From assembly GCA_036785705.1 (NCBI GenBank), contig JAWUZG010000970.1:3568501-3632500 (forward strand): 64,000 bases of DNA, given 5' to 3'. The stretch comes from Acanthornis magna (taxonomy: Eukaryota; Chordata; Aves; Passeriformes; Acanthizidae). The notes below the pieces were generated by a model, which worked only from the letters and a program-made list of their open reading frames with translations, was not told the DNA's origin and ran no database searches. A program made the translations under genes and the position numbers. Below are positions 37,715 to 47,960 of this stretch, piece by piece; position 1 is the first letter of the stretch, and each line of letters begins with the position of its first letter.

Positions 37715-38520
37715 TGTTATGATCCGATTATTAAGGTTCTTTAGAAATACCTCTGCCCGAATTAAGGTGCAAACAAGACCATACGCCAGTCAATAGTATG
37801 GGGTTTATTTGATAGTAAATATGAGAGAGAGAGAAGAAAAGAAAGGGAGAAGTAGGAAAAGAGGTGGGGGGGACAGAAAGAGAGGGACAGAGACAGAATA
37901 AAGAAAATATGACCACCCATGGATCCCAATGATGTTGAGTTGATCCCCTCCAGCTGGTCTTCTTGGTGGTGATGGTCCCCCCAAAAAAGCACAGAATCCC
38001 ATGGGTTAATACACACTCAGGCCAAGTGGCAATGTCCAGGCAAGTCCCCCCAGGGGAGGGGGCAGTCTCCTGCTGCAGGCTTTGCTTGCATCACGTGCAG
38101 TCCTGTGGTGCAAGGCCTCTGGGGAGCACTTTGGGGGGTCTGTGATAGACAATGACACCCCCTCAGCTGCCTCTCACGTCAATGTCCCATGGATGTGGCC
38201 TGTGGGGTTGGGGCTTCCACAGCTGGGCCAGTTTGTGTAACAGAGTATGGGTGTCTATTGCCTCGCCCCAGAGGTTATACCACACACCCGAAATCTCCTC
38301 CTTCCCCCTCGGTCGGGGGGAGTCTGTGCAAACCTGGCTTCTGTGGGCTGTGGTCTCCCCCACCCCAAACTCAGCTGGGGATGATTCTCAGTACAGCTGG
38401 TGGCTTTGGTCTTTGTGGATACATTCCTTTCCTTCAGCCTGAGGTGACTGAACAATAGGTTTCCCTTTATCTAATCTCAGCAGTTTGACTTTCAGTCCAA
38501 AGTTCCAGTCAGGTATCCTC
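37715..38520 (-). mobile_element. LTR, minus strand, right edge approximate
   Basis: The left end starts TGTTATGATCCG. AATAAAC (complement of 37804-37809) lies just inside it, followed by a long GAGA-rich tract (37820-37905) and then a GC-rich body with CCCC/GGGG runs. The arrangement parallels the better-defined LTR at 39317-40043, so both are read on the minus strand. No target duplication is certain. One reading, TG at 37708 with ATATT flanks, would extend the element to about 38850, but an AT-rich 5-mer match could be chance. Frames of up to 96 codons within it are incidental. Confidence 0.6.
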
Positions 38521-39311
38521 ACCAAGGCTTCTTTGGTTGTAGTTTCTTTATACAGTTTTTGTTATAATGAGCAAAACTTCTATCAATGTTTGAGGCATGA
38601 ACTATTTCAGTCTCTGGCAGTAACAAAGAAAACCTCTAATAAGACAAGGTACTATGTGTGAGTAAGCAGTAACAGTACACAAGTGCAAGATTTTCTGCCA
38701 TTGTAATGCAAACACCCACAGTAAAGAAATGAGCTTTGTGATAATTTTAGTGCTCGATAAATGAGAAGAAAAAAACCCAGTTAATTAATTCAAATATAAT
38801 AGTGCTGTATGGGGTTTAGATATCACAAATCAATACTTACTAATTATTGCAATATTGTAGAAAATATATGGGATTCTAGATAGACCTGAAAGAAAGCATT
38901 CTGCTGAATATGCTGGCATGTACATGATACTTACTTTTACAGGGGCTTAGTGTAGGGATTCGCTGAACAGTTGCATGAAATTTGTTTAGATTTTATAAAA
39001 ATCTATAGTTGTGAAATCAAGGGCAGTAAATGAATTCTTTTTTCTTTATGGTTATTCTGAAATAGCTGTATTTTAAATTAAATCAACATCACAACAAAAA
39101 GATATAACAGCCTAAATCCTACATTAAGATCAGTGCATGTAATTGCAGCATTTCACTTTGAAGTCTGTGGCCTTCTCAAAATTCAGTACAGAAATACGGT
39201 AACAGTCAACAGTAAGAGAGGTGATTTTGGAACATCAAAAAATATGATTAGATACAGAATATTTTCCCATTTACACCAACCATTAAAAAAAAACCAAAAC
39301 CAAAGAAACAA
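38521..39311. other. Unannotated stretch between two LTRs
   Basis: No gene is visible. Part may belong to the preceding LTR. If the two flanking LTRs had been one provirus, viral genes would be expected here, and none are seen. Confidence 0.45.
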
Positions 39312-39316
39312 GAAAG
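39312..39316. repeat. Target-site duplication GAAAG (left)
   Basis: Exact partner at 40044-40048. Confidence 0.82.
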
Positions 39317-40043
39317 TGTCACAGTCCACTCATAAGCGGATGCGTGATGGTTCATTTCAGCTATGATCTCGGAGTGCAAAAAAAGAAAGTAAAGCAAATA
39401 ATTCAACAAATCAAGGGAGTTAAATTTTAATCCAAACAAGAACTTTATTAATTGTGCCTGTAAAGCAGCTTGTGATAGAAAGAGAGAGAGAGAATAACAG
39501 AAAAGATAGGGAGAAAAGGGAAGAAAAAGGGGGTTTATAGCTACTACCACAGATCCAGAGACGTTCAGCATCTCTGGGGGTCCCAGTCCAGAAGGCGTTC
39601 CTCTGCCTCTGTCTTCGATCGATGTGATTTCACGGTGGGGAAGATCTTCGAGGTTCAGTTGTTCCAGAGCTGTCTTTTATGTTAGTCCATACACCTGGTC
39701 CCCCCTTGTGACCTGCCTTTGCTCCCCCTTAATTCTTGTGGAGATATGCCAAACTCTACCTGACAGGCCACACATGCCGAGAGAGGAGTGTCTGAGGCGC
39801 GGTCGGCTTTGGAGGCAGAGAGTCTGTGGGTCTGTGGTCCTGTCTTGCTTCATGGATCTTTCACAACAGTAGAGACTTGGAGACAGCTGCAAAGCCTTCA
39901 TTCCATACCAGCTTTGGCAGGCACAAAGCATTCGTTCCATACCAGCTTCGGTAGGGGCAAAGCATCCTTGTAGTAAGTCCTGCACCTATGGTTTCTGATG
40001 AGAAATGTTGAGACAGAACTCGATTCTTTGAACAACCCATACA
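39317..40043 (-). mobile_element. Solo LTR (727 bp), minus strand, 5 bp TSD
   Basis: This is a complete LTR from TGTCACAGTC to AACCCATACA, flanked by the exact 5 bp duplication GAAAG (39312-39316 and 40044-40048). On the minus strand, CATAAAAG (complement 39674-39681) precedes AATAAAG (complement of 39444-39449) by about 230 bp. A GAGA tract lies at 39479-39495. The U3 part carries a 34 bp direct repeat (39897-39930 and 39931-39964). No internal viral genes remain. The class is probably ERVL from the duplication length. Confidence 0.85.
39897..39964. repeat. 34 bp tandem repeat in LTR U3
   Basis: Two adjacent 34 bp copies sharing TTCCATACCAGCTT and CAAAGCA, with about five differences. U3 direct repeats are where retroviral LTRs usually keep enhancers; that role is inferred here. 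Confidence 0.9.
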
Positions 40044-40048
40044 GAAAG
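40044..40048. repeat. Target-site duplication GAAAG (right)
   Basis: Exact partner at 39312-39316. Confidence 0.82.
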
Positions 40049-43000
40049 AATAAAAATAAGAACCTGTAAATTGAATCTTACAGAAAATATAGCGGACTTA
40101 GGCCAGTAAAGTTTTTTAGCATATATACAGGGGTAAAAACCAACTGAAAATGCCGAAATATAGCTTTATTAAAAGAATTCATAAATTCCTAATAAATCAA
40201 CTGATATATATAACACGTACTGAGTTCACTCATATTTGTTTCCTTACAGGTAACTATTTACTAATATTGTCAGGCTCTGAAAAGACTGTCTTGGCAAGAA
40301 TACATTAGTTGCTCCATAATTAATATTGTTCACATAGTGTTTATTCTTATAAATATGACTGAGTCATGTTTATTAACCCCACCTTTAATTATCTTCTTCA
40401 CATGTGACCAGCTTGCTGTGACTAACAGCTCTACATCTTTATTAGTGTGAAATCCCTAAAGGTGATTTTTAATAAAGCCTGATTCCCCTGTAGGTATCAA
40501 TGTAAGTCAGACAAACAGTGAAGTGAATTTCAAGAAGCTCTTTGAGGATGTCAGCCTTTTCTTTCCCTTCCCCCCAACTCTTCCTTCTCCCTTTCCTTAC
40601 GCAAACACACATACTTTGTCAGTATGAAAAGACTCCAATGGAACACAAAAGATACAGGATGCACAATTCACCTGCAGAGATGTTGTTCAAGAAAATGTAT
40701 TGATTCATGACAATCCAGTCAAAAATAAATACAAAACTTTCTGTTTCAAATTTCTCAGATGTCAATTCTGCCAAGTATTATTTTCCATAATAATAACTCA
40801 AGATAGATGAAAATCCAATTTCTGTCCTGGAAAAATAGTGTGTCTGATACTTTCTGAACTATCTTGTCTTCCAGAAACTAAATGAAAGGATAAATCTTTT
40901 CACTGGTCTTAAACAGAAGTATAGTTTAGTTTCTTTTTCTGCCACAAATCATAGAAAAAATAAAAAGAAGTTTTAATGGTTTTATCAACCACTGAAAACT
41001 AATGTTTTTCACCAATACTTAACCTGTCCATCTCTTTGCCCACAAAGCCAATCAAATATTCAAGATAAGGTTTTTGAATTTCAAAGCTTTCTTTTCATTA
41101 TTTTAGTTCCTATGGTTATCAATACTGTCATGAAAGGAATCTTACATGAAGGAAAAATATCCTTTTTCTGAAGTATTTCAGAGTCCAAAAATGAGAGGTC
41201 TGCTACTTAGAACTAGGTAGTTACAGCTTGCCACACTGTTCTTTATAATATAAATCCCCAAACATTCCAATATTCAATAATAACATATTGTTATGTTTCA
41301 GTGATGAAGCTAGTTTAATTTATAGTTCCCTTTATTTAAAATTCTACCTTCCTTAAAATACTCTTCCTAGATGCAGAACATTGCTTTTCCCTGTAACTCA
41401 GCTACCAGAAAACGTGGCAGTACCTAATATATTCCTTACCCTTTGTCCAAAACATCCAATCTTTTGATGGGGCAAAGAGGCAGCGTACTTTTTCTCTGAT
41501 TATCAGTTCACACACATGAGCCATCCATCCTTGGAATCGTAAAGCCTGATGAAAATCATCCATTGCAATTTCATCTGCTTTTCAGTAAAGGAGCTTGGAG
41601 AGTGTCTCTTTTTTAATAGCTGCTCTCCCTATGAGCTCATTCTCCTCTTCAACAGATAGAAGTTAGCCAGTGGTTTCAATAGTTACTGAGGGGATGAAAA
41701 ATAGCTACCAAAGAAAAGAACAATATCCTGTATCTTTTTTCTGCCATGTATTGGACCAAGGAACTGGGCAGAAATGGCAACACAAGTGTGGGAAATGACA
41801 AAAATATCACATCAAACTGTCATTCCTTTATGTTTTAAGGTAGGTTGAAGTACAGAAAGCTAGTGTATTAGAACCCTAACAACAGTACATAAGGTTATCC
41901 CCCAGTCAGCATCTTTCAATTCAGGATACTGCTGTCTGTCTGAAAGCTTTTATGTCTAGCAATATTATGTCTAAATACCAGTTGAAAGTGCATATCCTGC
42001 CAGAACAGGTAAGAACTAATGCAGACATTCTGTAAGTATAAAAGGACTTCATTTTTTTTCTGCACAAGCTGACTTTTCAGCTTGGGCTTAAAATACCCCC
42101 CTTTGATTTGGACATAAAATAATATTGACATTTTATACATGAAGCTGTACTTTGAAGGAATGAGTGGTGGTGTCATTATGGGAAACCCTTACGGTTTTGC
42201 ACATATGAACTGAGTAATTCTGAACTCCTTTCATGATTCCTATTCCAGTAAAATCACAGAATACAAAGCTATTACAGGAATGGGTTTATGGGACTTTCTG
42301 GGAGTCAGGCCAATTCTGCCAGGTCACTGAATGTGTCAGCAGATGTTTACATCATCCAAGATTAATCAGAGGAAATAAGGAATTAGGGTTTATCAGCATC
42401 ATCATAGGTCAATTGAGTTGCAAAGTCCATAAAAAAGGGGATTCGTGAATAAGTACGTGATTTGTAAAGTGCTATAATCATTAACACAGCTTTTGGTGTC
42501 AAATAAGGACTTTTCTAAGGAATGCCATTGAATAATCTACCATTTACACTCCACTCGTGAAATTGGAAGCAGGAAAATGAAGTCAGAATTCCTGAGCCAT
42601 GTCTATCAAATAACCTTATCTTAATTTTGATGTTCCACTTGAGGATAAAGCCTTCTTTTAGCCAGTCCTCAATTTTTAAGTGATGTAGGGGAATGCATTT
42701 CTCATTTTCTTCAAAGGTAGCTGATGTCCCACTGCTTCTGATTTTAGAATGCATCCCACTAGCTGATAAAGACTCACACAATGAGTTTTTATCCTTTGAA
42801 TTAAAAGCAAAGAGTTAGAACAAGGAAAAAGAACTTGCAAAAGAGGGAGAAAAATATTCAGAACTATATTCCTTATGAAGTATTAAGAGACAGCATGTTA
42901 AAAAAGAGATTGTATATATTGTTTCACATGCAGAATGTTGGCCAAATGTCAAATACCTGCAGGAAAGTGAGTAAAAAAATTATATTGAAAGTTTAATTCT

Positions 43001-43287
43001 AAAGACAGAACCCTTGAGCCAAAGAATGAATAACTGATTGAAAGGAGGTTTGATATAAAGACCAAATAATTTAGCCTTCAACAGGAAAATTCACAGGGTC
43101 AGATTACGCAACTGATAAATGAAAGATACCTGGGATGAAAAAAAACTACTATGGAAAACAAGACAGAATTTTGGAACTGGGTAAACTGAAGGTTATAAAA
43201 AGGATTAGTATTGGAAAACGCAAAAAATGAGAACATAGACTGGACTCAGTGCTGAGAAAAAACACTATATATAACAATGCTTCTTGA
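40049..43287. other. Unannotated gene-free stretch
   Basis: About 3.2 kb without a recognised gene or repeat. Minus-strand frames of 86-88 codons at 41916 and 42515 have no signature. Confidence 0.45.
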
Positions 43288-43292
43288 GAAGA
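43288..43292. repeat. Target-site duplication GAAGA (left)
   Basis: Exact partner at 43862-43866. Confidence 0.88.
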
Positions 43293-43861
43293 TGTGTCAG
43301 TGACTGAAGATGTGTCTAAAGCCCTACCATATTTGGTCTGTTGCTGTGCATGTCAACAAGATACCATAGAGAAAGATCTTATTATTATTAGGATTTTAAC
43401 CTTCACAAATGTAACTATGTATTGGTCACCTGGTAAAATTCATCCTGCAAGAGGGGAACAATACACAATAAGCCATTGTTAACATGAAAGTGTTACCATA
43501 GACCATTCTGACCTCATCTCATGTGTTGACCCCGCATGAGATGATGTTGAAACTGGCCACTCCTGAAGAAGAGATATAAGTTGTGGTCCTAAAGCGGTCC
43601 TAAACATAAACATATGGGGTCCTAAACATAAACACCATAATACACACCATTTTCACCCAAAGGATGCCCTGAAGGTGCACTATCTTCCTAACCCTCCAGC
43701 TCAGAAGTCATGCTCCATCCCCTTCTCCTGCTCGACAGCATCTTCAAAATCCGAGTCAGTATGTGTTTATTGCTAATACAACTAATAAAATTAATTTGCT
43801 TTTGCAATTCTAAGTGCGTCATGAGTTTTTTGTACATGAGCATCCTCACAAACCCATAACA
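43293..43861 (+). mobile_element. Solo LTR (569 bp), family shared with 31.3 kb
   Basis: This is a complete LTR starting TGTGTCAGTGACTGAAGATG and ending CACAAACCCATAACA, with the 5 bp duplication GAAGA at 43288-43292 and 43862-43866. TATAAG lies at 43575-43580 and AATAAA at 43784-43789. It aligns along its whole length with 31300-31840, but carries a 22 bp tandem duplication at 43596-43634 (GGTCCTAAACATAAACA repeated) that accounts for most of the length difference. No viral genes remain. Confidence 0.9.
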
Positions 43862-43866
43862 GAAGA
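43862..43866. repeat. Target-site duplication GAAGA (right)
   Basis: Exact partner at 43288-43292. Confidence 0.88.
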
Positions 43867-46234
43867 TTGGCCAGAATGAGAGGGAAAAAACTGAACACAA
43901 CCCTAGATGTCATTATCAAAGTGGAAATCACACAGAGATAAAGAAACTTGGCTATAGCACTTATACAAAAATGTAGGAAGCAATCATCCTGCATAAGAGA
44001 AAAATTCTGTTCTGAATAGACAAAGTAAAGAAACTTGAGCTATTACATGGCACCTGAAGTTAACTGTGGCTGTCAAGTGACATTGAAAATTAAATGCCAT
44101 AACCTTCCCCAAACCTGGAAGCAGTTATCTAAACAAAAATTTTTGAGTGCTGAATAAAGCTGAGGCTCCTCACATCGGTTTATATAACTATGTATTCGCA
44201 CACTCCTGAAAATTTTTGGGGGTTTTCCCCCAAAGGTATTGGTAATAACCTTTAATATAGTGTTCACTATCACTACCCAAATCCTCTCCCACTGAACCCT
44301 GCCATGATTTTAGCTTATTTCTCTATGTTGATTCCATGCCATCTTTACAATTTGCTGTTCAGAAATCTGATTCTGCTCTTCTTTGTGACTTTCTCTCATC
44401 ATCCTTCAAGCTTATAAACACAGAATACTGCCATCAGAAAAACAGTAAGAGCAGTTATTTTTATACATAAGGTCTAAAAACATGTATTACTTTAAAAAAA
44501 AAAAAAAAACAAAAACAAACACTCTGAAGTAATTCAGTCAATTAAGCAATTAAGCAAACCAAAGAGATGAAAATCAATGTGAGTCACTGAGGAAAGTTAT
44601 ACCCAAAAAGAACAACAGTATGGATTCTTTTAGTGAACAGTAGGTTTATTTACCAGGAAAAAAAATACCTTCAGAGTCTGGAAATAACAGGTCTCTGAAA
44701 ACAGAGAGGACCACAGCGGTAACAGTGATAGGGCCTCCAAGTCAGGTGTTTGTAGGTTCTAGAGTGGTCGTAATTTTGAGTCCAAATAAAAGCAGAAAAT
44801 GAAAAATGGCTTTGCAAGAATTCCACTCCAACTTAAAAATTTAATATAGATTGCTCACCAACCTCTCCACAGAATAAATAAATTTCTATTCAATGAATCT
44901 TATAAACCAGCTTTAAGATCCTTTATCAAGCATCCATAAAATAATTAGGAGTTAATTCTTAAAACAAACATTTCTCAAATAAGTTTCAGAAGCTGATATT
45001 AAAACTCTACATTAAGAATCAGGTTTTCAATGACCTAGGAAGATTCCCAGTGAGGGTGCTTCTAATGTGAAACTCTGCTGGGTACGAAGATTACTTCTAT
45101 AAACACATATAGACAACTACAAATATGGAACAACCTTGAAATACTCACCATTGTGCATTATGATTAGAATGCTACAGCAATATTGGTACTCTTTATGATC
45201 CACACAATTTAGATAACAGGCAATGACCAGTATCCAAGCTTTTAAATTTACCTTCATGTTTAGGCTCTTCCAGGTTAAAAAATTTTTTACAGCATAAAGT
45301 GAACTGATATACACAGATTTGAGGGCAGACTTCCAAATACATTTATGCTCCAACGGAATACCAAGTGGAATTTAAATAAGCACATCAGGTATCAAGTTTT
45401 ATGATAGCCATAACCATCATCATGATTAAATCTACCTTTGCAGACATAGTTTGTGGGTTTGGAGTCTTTTTGTGGCTTTGGGGTCTTTTAAAGGTAGTCT
45501 AAAAGAAACACCAGAGAAAAAGAGACACTTCCTACACTGTCCACTCATTTTTAGCACTTCTCACAGATTGTGGAGCAGAAGAAAAATAGCTTTCAGTAGT
45601 TAAGTATTTGAATTATTGAAAGTGCTTCAACAAAAAGGAAGAAAGAAGGGATCTGCAAATATTTCTATAAAAAAGCAGACCTTATTAGTATCACTCAGAA
45701 AATACAGTTTATTTATAATTTCATTAATTAAAATTCCCATATATGAAAACTTGTGCTACTGCATCAAAAATAAGCCTATTTCATTCACAGCATACTAGAA
45801 TGGAAGTGTATTCTTAATGCATTTGACGCAAGTCAAAATTTGCACTTAAGAAGACTAGTTACGAAGAAGACAAAACATCTCTCAAAACTATAAACCTCCC
45901 ACGGCTTCATTCTATTCTTAATAGAATTGCTTCTAAATTTACCATCCCTTGACATCAAATAAACAGATCAATTAGTTTTTTATCTTGATAAAAGCCTATA
46001 AAGTTGTAAACAACAAGATTATACTGACCTCTCAAACCTTTATAAAATTTTTTGCAAATCTTTATTGGTATAATTTTAAAAAGTCCACATGTAGCTGAGT
46101 TGAGAGACAACTACTTTATAATGGAAAAAGCTACTCTTAATAATATAAAATCAGCATAATTATTAATTTTACGTTTTAATATTGATACCATGATGATATT
46201 GATGCATCAAAGGGTCATGATGCTATCCAAATGT
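43867..46234. other. Unannotated stretch
   Basis: No gene is recognised. A-runs lie at about 44492-44508. A patch at 44640-44770 (GTTTATTTACC followed by GC-richer sequence) might be the end of a minus-strand LTR, but there is too little to call. Confidence 0.45.
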
Positions 46235-46980
46235 ACTTTAACAGTCTGGAGGAAAGGTCTAACAGGAATTTCAGTTCAATAAGTGAAAGTGTAAAGTTCT
46301 TCTGCCTGGAGAGAAACAACTAAAAGCTTCTTGGCAGAAAAGGACCTGAGGATGCCGGTAGACATAGAATCATAGAATCATTAAGGCTGGGAAAAGACCT
46401 CTCAGATCATCAAGTCCAACCATTAATCTAACAACACCTTGTTCACCACTAAACCATATCCCCAGGTGCCACGTTCACGTAAAACTGATCACAAGCCAGC
46501 AATGTGTCTTTGGAGCAAAGAAGGCTAATTGGCACCTTGCTCCACTTTAGGCAGAATATTGGCAGCAATTTGAGGGAGGCTATTCTTGTCTTCTGTTCAC
46601 ACTGCTGATGCCAGCCCTGAAGTACTGTATTCAGTTCTGAGCTCCCCATTACAAGAGAGGCATGGACATACTGGAGAGAGTCAGACAAAGGGCTATGAAG
46701 ATGACTAAGGGACTGGAGCTTGTTTCCTATGAGGAAAGGCTGAGAGAACTTGAACTGTTCAGTTTAAAGAAGAGGACAAGCAGAGGGATCTTATCAAGAT
46801 CCCTGAAAGCAGGATGCTGAAAGGACAGAGCCAGACTCTTTTCCATGGTGTCCAGTGAGAGGACCAAGGGAAACACGGGAGATTCCCTATGAATATCAGG
46901 AAATACTTCTATACTGTGAGAATGAATGAACACTGGCACTGGAAATATTCAAAAGTCATCTGGACATGGCTCAAGTTTCT
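46235..46980 (+). mobile_element. CR1 LINE 3' region, + strand, host of a nested CR1
   Basis: The + strand carries the C-terminal reverse-transcriptase region and the start of the 3' UTR of a CR1. Recognisable stretches include AACAGTCTGGAGGAAAGG, GCAGAAAAGGACCTGAGGAT, CAAGCCAGCAATGTG, TACTGTATTCAGTTCTGAGC and ATATTCAAAAGTCATCTGGA. The ATTCTATGATTCTAT tail is missing, so the 3' end is truncated near 46980. A second CR1 in opposite orientation splits it at 46364-46480. All frames are broken. Confidence 0.88.
46364..46480 (-). mobile_element. Nested CR1 3' end, minus strand
   Basis: ATAGAATCATAGAATCATTA followed by GGCTGGGAAAAGACCTCT and ATCATCAAGTCCAACCATT is the reverse complement of a CR1 3' terminus. 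Sense CR1 sequence lies on both sides (GCAGAAAAGGACC before, AGCCAGCAATGTG after), so this ~117 bp copy was inserted into the older element. Confidence 0.9.
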
Positions 46981-47659
46981 CTAAGATGATACTAGAAAAT
47001 GGAGCAATATCTATATGTTAAGTTGATATCATGCATTCAGTGAAGTGGAAATCATGAAGAGTTTGAAAAGAATACTACTTCTACTGCATTAATGAACCTA
47101 TGAACTTCTATTTCTCAACAAATATAAACTTAATCCAGAAAATAGATTAGCTTAGTCATTACAATTAATTTCTTTGGTTTCAGACAAATAATTAAAAAAG
47201 AAAAAAACTACTGAGCACAGACTAAATTTTTTTTCCTTCAGAAATTTTCTAAAATCTCCCAGTTAATTTTTTTCCTTACATCTTCTTATGGGTCTGCTCA
47301 TAGCATACCAAGTGAATTATCTCAAAGCAGTTTGGCATTGTTATCTTTTCCATTTATGACAGCTGCTGATTGAGATGGCAGGCTAAAAAGCATAAATATT
47401 TTGAACAATAAAGTTTGTCGGAATTGCATTTTTGTCAAGAACCAAAGTAACTCAATATATGTATGATTTATGCTATCAGTTATTTTGACACAAACCTTCA
47501 GACAGAGATAGTTTATGGGGCAAGAATATTACACATTTGTTCTCAAAATTCCCAGAAATGGTCAAATACAAACAAAGCAGTGCAACACCGATGAATTATA
47601 GTCAGATCTTAAGTATGTCTTCCCCCTCTGCCATGCACACACCCCTCTCCCTTTTTTCT
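46981..47659. other. Unannotated stretch
   Basis: No feature is recognised. Confidence 0.5.
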
Positions 47660-47960
47660 GTCTCTGATGGGCAATGTGGTTTGTCCTAATATAAGAACAC
47701 CAGGTGGATATTACAGGAAGAACTGGCTGGATGCTCCATAATTAATACAGTCCAGAGATGGCGGAGCAGAGGCATTTGTGATTGACCTTGGTGTTCACAG
47801 ACCTACAAAAGGGCATAAAATGTTTCTGGAGACTTGGCCAGCTGGGCAAACTGGTATCCTGAGGTTGCAAGCAGCTTGCAAGGGATGACTGCAGAGTACG
47901 TCCCACCCAAAGATGAGGAATACTTTTGGACAGGTGAGCAAAAAGTGCTAAGATTCAAGC
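47660..47960 (+). mobile_element. Doubtful LTR fragment, + strand
   Basis: A GC-richer patch contains GGGCATAAAATG (about 47811-47822), followed by CTGGAGACTTGGCCAGCTGG and GACTGCAGAG. The word resembles the CATAAAAG promoter words of the LTRs at 39.7 and 51.4 kb. No ends, target duplication or poly(A) signal were found. It could equally be unique regulatory DNA. Confidence 0.25.

Noticed and set aside
37820..37905. GAGA-rich tract as a host GAGA-factor or Polycomb element
   Set aside because: It lies within an LTR and a similar tract occurs at the same place in the LTR at 39.3 kb.
31300..43861. A 12.5 kb provirus bounded by two LTRs
   Set aside because: The two LTRs have different target duplications and the DNA between them has other insertions but no viral genes.
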